This document shows positions 7,118-11,646 of a stretch of 11,646 bases of DNA, piece by piece. Every line of letters begins with the position of its first letter. Position 1 is the stretch's first letter. This stretch comes from Porphyromonadaceae bacterium UBA7087 (GTDB taxonomy: Bacteria; Bacteroidota; Bacteroidia; Bacteroidales; Muribaculaceae). The stretch spans positions 1 through 11,646 of the forward strand of contig DKYZ01000135.1 in the NCBI GenBank assembly GCA_002493515.1, in the 5' to 3' direction. Position numbers and translations under genes: made by a program. A model generated the notes under the pieces. It was not told the DNA's origin. It saw only the letters and a list, made by a program, of their open reading frames with translations, and made no database searches.

Positions 7118-7308
7118 CATGCGCTTTAATAACTGAGTTTATCAGTTCCCTAAAATTTTATTTACACCTAATTATCCATTTCTGATTTTACTCAACAAAT
7201 CACATTAACTATTTCTGTATTTGATATTACTGCTTAAAGCGAAGTTTATTATTCATAGCATAAATGCCACCAAAGGGCATAGATTAGATTCGTATAATTT
7301 ATTTCCTA
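7073..7308 (-). ncRNA. Candidate leftward small RNA, roughly 230 nt
   Basis: This is inferred from a consensus promoter (7343 to 7312, start near 7308) and a downstream stem-loop with a U-rich tail on the same strand. The predicted RNA contains small hairpins: ATGCC/GGCAT at 7280-7264 and AACTGA/TCAGTT at 7147-7131 with a 5-base loop, plus the terminator stem. Known families such as 6S RNA, SRP RNA and tmRNA were considered, and none was recognised. It overlaps the 3' part of the 57-codon minus-strand ORF, so either interpretation, or neither, could be right. Confidence 0.3.
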
Positions 7309-7426
7309 CTGCAAATTTAATATCTGAGAAACCTGATTCCAAATTTTGGTGTTCATTTTTTTCAAAAATTGCATTTAAAACGTTTGAAAAATTTGCAAAC
7401 GTTTCAAAAGTGCCTCTTTGCGGCAT
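7253..7426 (-). CDS. Possible small protein, 57 aa, unrecognised
   Basis: A minus-strand frame runs from ATG at 7426 to TGA at 7253, and stays open upstream of the ATG for a further 24 codons. The product begins MPQRGTFETFANFSNVL and ends LCPLVAFML. It is mixed and soluble-looking, with an Asn/Glu/Phe-rich middle and a hydrophobic end, and no known motif. Its AT-rich codons are unlike those of every confident gene in the window. No -7 box was found just upstream, and a good promoter lies inside it, which argues against a real gene. Alternatives are a decayed gene fragment, a repeat-derived ORF, or chance. Confidence 0.22.
   Translation of the reverse strand: MPQRGTFETFANFSNVLNAIFEKNEHQNLESGFSDIKFAVGNKLYESNLCPLVAFML
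7312..7343 (-). promoter_or_regulatory. Leftward consensus promoter (TTTG-N20-TAAATTTG)
   Basis: On the minus strand, TTTG (7343 to 7340) is separated by exactly 20 bases from TAAATTTG (7319 to 7312). All specified bases of the Bacteroidota consensus are met, as in the promoter at 94-125. Transcription would begin near 7308 and proceed left toward the terminator at 7117-7073. No confident gene lies in this direction before thyA, which is on the opposite strand. Confidence 0.5.
7374..7408. promoter_or_regulatory. Palindromic operator-like site upstream of the WYL gene
   Basis: AAACGTTTG (7378-7386) and CAAACGTTT (7396-7404) are perfect inverted copies with a 9-base spacer. After one mismatch the symmetry continues as TTT (7374-7376) against AAA (7406-7408). 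Each half also contains the self-complementary octamer AAACGTTT. The spacing would suit a dimeric DNA-binding protein. The site lies about 90-120 bases upstream of the WYL promoter and about 30-60 bases upstream of the leftward promoter, so it could control either. Autoregulation by the WYL protein is a guess. Confidence 0.4.
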
Positions 7427-7473
7427 ATAATTAGACGGATTTTGGCTATTTGGAATCTTTTTGGCCTCCAGAT

Positions 7474-7504
7474 TTTCAGAATCCGAATCTAAGCATTAAC
7501 TTTG
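7474..7504 (+). promoter_or_regulatory. WYL-gene promoter, -7 box 4 bases from the ATG
   Basis: TAACTTTG at 7497-7504 is an exact TAnnTTTG match, with TTTC at 7474-7477 as a near-match -33 element (19-base spacer). The start codon is at 7509, only 4 bases past the -7 box. Transcription starts about 3-5 bases beyond this box would produce a leaderless or nearly leaderless mRNA. The same TAACTTTGCA string occurs in the pyrG promoter. Confidence 0.6.
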
Positions 7505-7508
7505 CATC

Positions 7509-8456
7509 ATGCCCCGCGACCTCATATCCCGCTATATCTGGATCATCGACACCCTGACCCGCTACGGACGGCTGACGCGCAACGACCTCAACCGCCTGTG
7601 GGTGCGCTCGCCCCTTGGCGACGGCAATCCTATCCCCGAACGCTCCTTTTACCATTACCGGAGGGCGATCGAGGAGAATTTCCACGTGGAGATCCGTTGC
7701 AACACCCGTGGCGAGTATTACATAGAGCAGGAGGGGCGCAGGCAAAGCCGCGCCTTCACCAACATGCTTCTCGACTCCTACGCCGTAGGCTCCGCGATGA
7801 AGGACAACCAGACGCTGGCCGAGCGCATCGACGTGGAAGACGTGCCCTCGGCGCGTGAGTTTCTGCCTACCGCCATCGAGGCCATCAGGCAGAGGGAGAA
7901 GATCTCGTTCACATACGCCGGGTTCAACCGGTCGAGGGCGGAGAAGGAGATTGTCTTCAGTCCGTATTTCGTGAAGCGCTACAAGCAGAGATGGTATATG
8001 GTAGGGATAAGGGAGCGCAGCGGCGAGATACGCACATACGCCCTCGACCGGGTGAGGGACATGAGGCTGCTCAACGAGGCATATGTCATGGACGACGGCG
8101 TGACCCCGGAGGCGCTTTTCGGCAATGTGATAGGGGTCACAACTTCCAGGGCGGATGTCAGGACCGTAAGGCTGCGGGCCACTTCCACCCAGGCGAAATA
8201 TTTCAGGGCCCTTCCGCTGCATTCGTCGCAGAGGGAGGAGATCCACGACGATTATTCAATATTCACGTTCAGGCTTAAGCTCAACTATGAGCTCGTGCAT
8301 GAGATTCTCGGACTCGGAAACGCGGTGACGGTGCTCGATCCGCCCGAGCTCAGGGTGATGGTGGTCACAGAGCTGCGCGACACTCTCGCGCAATATGAGA
8401 CGACACCCTGCGAGGCTGAGAACATAACCATTACCGACAACAACCAGACCATATGA
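7509..8456 (+). CDS. WYL-domain HTH transcriptional regulator
   Basis: A 315-aa cytoplasmic DNA-binding protein of the WYL family, whose members sense small ligands or nucleic acids and control diverse genes, including DNA-damage and phage-defence genes. An N-terminal winged-helix region (about 1-75) contains RLTRNDLNRLW. The WYL domain (about 125-195) has the core YKQRWYMVGIRE, giving Trp162-Tyr163-Met164, where Met replaces the usual Leu. The conserved RTYALDRV segment follows at 175-182, and a C-terminal WCX-like region covers about 212-295. The N-terminus MPRDLISRYIWIIDTL looks like a natural family start, which supports ATG 7509 despite the promoter immediately upstream. Its stop overlaps the next start as ATGA, implying translational coupling. 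The target genes and ligand are unknown. Confidence 0.88.
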   Translation: MPRDLISRYIWIIDTLTRYGRLTRNDLNRLWVRSPLGDGNPIPERSFYHYRRAIEENFHVEIRCNTRGEYYIEQEGRRQSRAFTNMLLDSYAVGSAMKDNQTLAERIDVEDVPSAREFLPTAIEAIRQREKISFTYAGFNRSRAEKEIVFSPYFVKRYKQRWYMVGIRERSGEIRTYALDRVRDMRLLNEAYVMDDGVTPEALFGNVIGVTTSRADVRTVRLRATSTQAKYFRALPLHSSQREEIHDDYSIFTFRLKLNYELVHEILGLGNAVTVLDPPELRVMVVTELRDTLAQYETTPCEAENITITDNNQTI

Positions 8457-9550
8457 CATACGACAGAGCGATAAGGAGGGCGATGGACAGGATCGCCACG
8501 GAGGCCGCCGGTCTTTTCCTGCGGCATGCCATAAGCGAGACGGACACCGTAAGGGATGCTTTGGAGGCTCTCAACCGTCTCAGCGGTGAGGCCATGACCC
8601 TTTTCGTAATAGAGAAGTCGGGCAGGCTTGCCGGGACGCTTACCGACGGCGACGTGAGACGCGGACTGCTCGCCGGGCTCGGTCTCGATTCCGACGTGGC
8701 CCAGGCCGCCCATCATGATTTCATGGCGGCCCGGAGCGGCGACGAATTGCCTTCGGTGATGCGTGCGGCGCGGGAGAAGGGCATTGATCTGTTGCCTGTG
8801 GCAGAGGATGGGTTTGTGACTGATATAATCGACCTTCGGCGCACACGCACGAAGCTGCCCATCCAGGCTGTCCTCATGGCCGGAGGCCGGGGGGAAAGGC
8901 TGCGGCCGCTCACCCTTGACACTCCCAAGCCTCTTCTGAAGGTTGGCGAGAAGGCAATCATCGACTATAACGTCGACGAGCTGGAGGCCTGCGGTGTAGG
9001 CCGCATAATTGTTACTGTAAACTATCTCGCGGATCAGATCGTCGACCATTTCGCCGGGCGTAAAGGGAAGACGAGGGTGGAATGCATCAGGGAGCCGAAG
9101 CGTCTCGGCACTATGGGCAGCCTCTCTCTTGCCGAGGGCATCGACACGCGTGACGTGCTGGTGATGAACTCCGACTTGCTGACCAATCTGGACTTTGAGG
9201 CGATGTATCTCCACCATATCGGCAACGGGGCCGACCTCACGGTCGCGGCGGTTCCCTATACCGTTTCGGTGCCGTTTGCGATAATGAATATAGAGGGAGA
9301 CGTGGTCAAGGGATTGAGGGAGAAGCCTACCTACAACTATTTCGCCAACGCCGGCGTTTACATGATGCGCACGGAGCTGCTGCGCCGTATTCCGGCCGAT
9401 ACCTACGTCGATGCCCCCGATTTCATATCCTCTCTGATCGGGGAGGGGGGAAAGGTGGGCTATTTCCCGATTGAGGGAACCTGGATCGACATAGGTTCTC
9501 CGGATGATTTCCGTTATGCCAATGGGCTTATGTCCACTCCGCGACGCTGA
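8453..9550 (+). CDS. CBS-domain sugar-phosphate nucleotidyltransferase
   Basis: A 365-aa cytoplasmic enzyme expected to join a sugar 1-phosphate to an NTP, making an NDP-sugar and pyrophosphate. A CBS-pair regulatory module occupies about 22-130 (GTLTDGDVRRGLL at 61-73). The catalytic domain starts at about 136 with the signature GGRGERLRPLT...PKPLLKV (144-164). Asp241 in NSDL and Asp346 in WIDIG are the likely metal ligands, and EKPTYNYFANAGVY (290-303) fits the sugar-binding region. The same CBS plus transferase arrangement is found in Campylobacter PtmE, a GlcN-1-P guanylyltransferase of legionaminic acid synthesis. No other sugar-pathway gene is nearby, so neither the sugar nor the base can be assigned. 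It overlaps the WYL gene by 4 bases (ATGA), and obgE follows after 29 bases. Confidence 0.88.
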   Translation: MTYDRAIRRAMDRIATEAAGLFLRHAISETDTVRDALEALNRLSGEAMTLFVIEKSGRLAGTLTDGDVRRGLLAGLGLDSDVAQAAHHDFMAARSGDELPSVMRAAREKGIDLLPVAEDGFVTDIIDLRRTRTKLPIQAVLMAGGRGERLRPLTLDTPKPLLKVGEKAIIDYNVDELEACGVGRIIVTVNYLADQIVDHFAGRKGKTRVECIREPKRLGTMGSLSLAEGIDTRDVLVMNSDLLTNLDFEAMYLHHIGNGADLTVAAVPYTVSVPFAIMNIEGDVVKGLREKPTYNYFANAGVYMMRTELLRRIPADTYVDAPDFISSLIGEGGKVGYFPIEGTWIDIGSPDDFRYANGLMSTPRR

Positions 9551-9579
9551 CACCATAAATCAAAAAAGAAAAGAAAACC

Positions 9580-10749
9580 ATGGCAGATTCCAATTTCATA
9601 GACTATGTGAAGATATTGTGCCGCTCCGGAAAGGGGGGAGCGGGGAGCCGTCATTTCCACCGCGCCAAATATGTTCCAAAAGGTGGCCCGGACGGCGGCG
9701 ACGGCGGACGCGGCGGCCACATCATCCTGCGTGGCAACGGCCATATGTGGACGCTGCTGCCTTTGCGCTATCAGCGCCATATTTTCGCCGGAAACGGCGA
9801 GAGCGGAGGTGCCGGACGCTCCTTCGGCAAGGATGGAGAGGACAAGGTGATCGAGGTGCCGGTGGGCACTGCGGTCTTTGACGCCGATTCGGGACAGTTC
9901 CTCTGCGAGATAACGAAAGACGGAGAGGAAATCAACCTGTTGCGTGGAGGCAAGGGGGGACTCGGCAACTGGCATTTCGCCACTTCGACCAACAGGGCCC
10001 CGCGTTATGCCCAGCCGGGACAGCCGGCCATAGAGAAGGCCGTTGTGCTCGAGCTGAAGCTTCTCGGCGACGTCGGCCTTGTGGGATTCCCCAACGCGGG
10101 CAAGTCCACGCTCCTGTCGGCTGTCAGCGCTGCCAAGCCGAAGATCGCCGACTATCCCTTCACCACCATGGAGCCGAGTCTGGGAATCGTGAGCTACCGT
10201 GGCGACCGGTCGTTTGTCATGGCCGACATACCGGGTATCATTGAGGGTGCGAGCGAGGGCAAGGGGCTCGGACTGCGTTTTCTGCGCCACATAGAGCGCA
10301 ACGCCGTGCTGCTGTTTATGGTGCCGGCCGATTCCGACGACATAACTCATGATTATGAGGTGTTGCTGCGGGAGGTCAGGGAGTTCAATCCCGACCTGGC
10401 CGACAAGAGCAGGGTGCTGGCGGTATCCAAGTCAGACATGCTCGACGATGAGCTGAGAGACGAGATTGCCGCGACGCTTCCGAAGGATATACCTACGGTG
10501 TTCATCTCGGCTGTCACGGGCCAGGGCATCACGGAGCTCAAGGATATCCTCTGGAGAGAGATAAATTCGGATGAGAACCGTGCTGTCTCGACCATTACCC
10601 ATCGCGACCTGGACGTGCGCCACAGGGTGCAGGAGGAGGATGACTTTATCTTCGAGCAGGAAGATACTCCGGAAGATGAGATGCCCATGACTGATGAGGA
10701 GTGGAACGATGAGTTCTGGGACGAGGAGTCAAGTGTAAATCCCGATTGA
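9580..10749 (+). CDS. obgE: Obg-family GTPase
   Basis: A conserved GTPase that binds the 50S ribosomal subunit and acts in late ribosome assembly and stress signalling. The 389-aa product has the Gly-rich Obg fold (about 2-160; SGKGGAGS at 16-23, GGPDGGDGGRGGH at 35-47). The G domain carries G1 GFPNAGKST (169-177), switch I DYPFTTMEP (191-199), G3 DIPG (216-219), G4 SKSD (283-286, where many Obg proteins have NKxD) and G5 SAV (310-312). The tail (about 350-389) is short and very acidic, and there is no C-terminal OCT or TGS domain. The start ATG follows an A-rich stretch. No promoter box is seen in the 29-base gap, so it is probably read through from the WYL promoter or one not recognised here. 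Confidence 0.97.
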   Translation: MADSNFIDYVKILCRSGKGGAGSRHFHRAKYVPKGGPDGGDGGRGGHIILRGNGHMWTLLPLRYQRHIFAGNGESGGAGRSFGKDGEDKVIEVPVGTAVFDADSGQFLCEITKDGEEINLLRGGKGGLGNWHFATSTNRAPRYAQPGQPAIEKAVVLELKLLGDVGLVGFPNAGKSTLLSAVSAAKPKIADYPFTTMEPSLGIVSYRGDRSFVMADIPGIIEGASEGKGLGLRFLRHIERNAVLLFMVPADSDDITHDYEVLLREVREFNPDLADKSRVLAVSKSDMLDDELRDEIAATLPKDIPTVFISAVTGQGITELKDILWREINSDENRAVSTITHRDLDVRHRVQEEDDFIFEQEDTPEDEMPMTDEEWNDEFWDEESSVNPD

Positions 10750-10751
10750 GT

Positions 10752-11588
10752 ATGGATGTGTCTGACGGACCGCTGAAAATCGACCTCCATGCCATATTGC
10801 GCAAGAGGATAGGGGGGTGGAAAGGAAGGCTTATCCCGGGTTTCATGATAACCGGTCTGGAGAAGGTGGTGTGTCAGGACGGACTGAACGCATTGCTTGA
10901 GAAGGCATATCCACGGCGGGGAGCGGCATTCTCTGCGGAGATACTGCGTCAGCTGGGAATAGATGTGGAGCTTTCGGGAATGGAGAATATCCCGGAGGAG
11001 GGGCGGTTTGTCTTTGCGTCCAATCATCCTTTGGGTGGGCTTGACGGGATAACGCTGATAAGTGTGCTTGGCGGAAAATATGGAGACAGCAACATACGGT
11101 TCCTGGTCAACGACATGCTGATGAATGTGGAGCCTCTCCGCGACGTCTTTCTGCCGATAAATAAGTACGGCTCCCAGGGAAGGGAGGCGGCCAGGCTCAT
11201 CAATGAGGCGTACAGGAGCGATATGCAGATTGTCCAGTTCCCGGCGGGTCTGGTGTCGCGCCTCCACGACGACGGGAGTATAAGCGACCTGACGTGGCAG
11301 AAGGCTTTTGTGGCAAAAGCCATTGAGTCGGGACGTGACATAATTCCGTTGAGGTTTGAGGCCTTGAACAGCATGCGTTTCTACAAAACGGCCCGTCTTC
11401 GCAAGAAACTGGGCCTGAAAGTGAACATAGAGCAGGCTTTGTTGCCGTCGGAGATCTTCAAGGCCAAGGACAAGCGTTTCCGGATAATATTCGGCAATTC
11501 AATTCCAGTGGAAGCCCTCCGGGCATCCGGAAAGACACCGCTTTCCCTTGCCGACGAGATTCGCTCTGCAGTCTACGCCCTGAAGTGA
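10752..11588 (+). CDS. PlsC-like lysophospholipid/glycine-lipid acyltransferase family protein
   Basis: A 278-aa acyltransferase-like protein, probably attaching fatty acyl chains to a membrane-lipid precursor on the inner membrane. The block ASNHPLGGLDG (89-99) is the equivalent of the family's NHxxxxD catalytic motif, but His92 and Asp98 are separated by five residues, not four. FLPINKYG (133-140) and QFPAGLVSR (162-170) occupy the places of the second and third blocks, with Ala where FPEG has Glu. These changes suggest the divergent Bacteroidota branch that may include GlsA, the O-acyltransferase of glycine-lipid synthesis; that assignment is from memory and tentative. There is no clear transmembrane helix. 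ATG 10752 is chosen, 2 bases after the obgE stop; a TTG at 10746 overlapping that stop is the alternative. Confidence 0.8.
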   Translation: MDVSDGPLKIDLHAILRKRIGGWKGRLIPGFMITGLEKVVCQDGLNALLEKAYPRRGAAFSAEILRQLGIDVELSGMENIPEEGRFVFASNHPLGGLDGITLISVLGGKYGDSNIRFLVNDMLMNVEPLRDVFLPINKYGSQGREAARLINEAYRSDMQIVQFPAGLVSRLHDDGSISDLTWQKAFVAKAIESGRDIIPLRFEALNSMRFYKTARLRKKLGLKVNIEQALLPSEIFKAKDKRFRIIFGNSIPVEALRASGKTPLSLADEIRSAVYALK

Positions 11589-11646
11589 CTGCTGCCCCAA
11601 TGGTAGGATTTGTGTCGGTTTTCCTTGTTTGGACGGTGGGATTTGT

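Larger units (their letters stand above)
7004..7508. other. 505-bp AT-rich intergenic region
   Basis: This is the largest gap in the window, between thyA and the WYL regulator, and it is far more AT-rich than the flanking genes. From left to right it holds an imperfect inverted repeat (7018-7066), a strong hairpin with a minus-strand U-rich tail (7073-7117), a small hairpin (7131-7147), and another at 7264-7280. It also holds a consensus minus-strand promoter (7312-7343), a palindrome (7374-7408), and the WYL promoter (7474-7504). Reading frames of 57 codons (minus, ATG 7426) and 69 codons (plus, TTG 7221) are open, but neither is recognisable. Confidence 0.75.

Noticed and set aside
7221..7430. 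69-codon plus-strand frame with a TTG start
   Set aside because: It has a TTG start, no recognisable motif, and no promoter box or ribosome-binding site ahead of it. It overlaps the minus-strand promoter and the palindrome. It was kept only as part of the intergenic description.
10746..10751. TTG start for the acyltransferase overlapping the obgE stop
   Set aside because: An ATG only two codons later (10752) is the more usual start, and the two extra residues add nothing diagnostic.
11606..11646. Direct repeat GGATTTGT (11606-11613 and 11639-11646) at the right edge
   Set aside because: It is short and at the window end. TAGGATTTG is one base too long to be a TAnnTTTG box, so no function can be supported.
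1..11646. CRISPR array, insertion sequence, prophage or defence island
   Set aside because: No spaced identical repeats, transposase or integrase motifs, phage genes or defence effector domains were seen. The WYL protein alone is not evidence for a defence system.

Overview
The window looks like a chromosomal housekeeping stretch from a member of the Bacteroidales, most likely a Muribaculaceae-type gut bacterium. Two things point there. Several genes are preceded by the Bacteroidota-specific -7 promoter box TAnnTTTG instead of a sigma70 -10 box, with little sign of Shine-Dalgarno sequences. The YidC, ObgE and acyltransferase proteins also look Bacteroidota-like. The genus is inferred, not shown. 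All confident genes lie on the + strand. Coding DNA is GC-rich, while the main gene-free stretches (1-376 and 7004-7508) are largely AT-rich.

Layout. Positions 1-376 are gene-free. They hold a good leftward promoter for something beyond the left edge, two perfect hairpins, and the aroB promoter. aroB (377-1420) makes 3-dehydroquinate for the shikimate pathway. A second promoter at about 1488 appears to drive a four-gene run: pyrG (CTP synthase), yidC (membrane protein insertase), a NapH/NosR-type membrane polyferredoxin, and thyA (thymidylate synthase). Two of these make pyrimidine nucleotides, one inserts inner-membrane proteins, and one is an uncharacterised electron-transfer protein.

Positions 7004-7508 form the most interesting gap. 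It contains a long imperfect inverted repeat after thyA and a strong hairpin whose U-rich tail lies on the minus strand. It also has a consensus minus-strand promoter (TTTG-N20-TAAATTTG), an overlapping 57-codon minus-strand ORF, and a near-perfect palindrome that could be an operator. The simplest reading is a small leftward transcription unit (a structured RNA of roughly 230 nt and/or a tiny gene) next to the control region of the gene to the right.

From 7509 onward there is a second tightly packed run: a WYL-domain transcriptional regulator whose start codon is nearly on top of its promoter (probably leaderless); a CBS-domain sugar-phosphate nucleotidyltransferase overlapping it by ATGA; the ribosome-associated GTPase obgE; and a PlsC-like acyltransferase that may act in membrane lipid (possibly glycine lipid) synthesis.

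No insertion sequence, CRISPR array, phage gene or confident tRNA/rRNA gene is visible. I found no convincing new multi-gene system. The best candidates for something undescribed are the leftward transcription unit at about 7073-7426 and the WYL regulator/nucleotidyltransferase pair.
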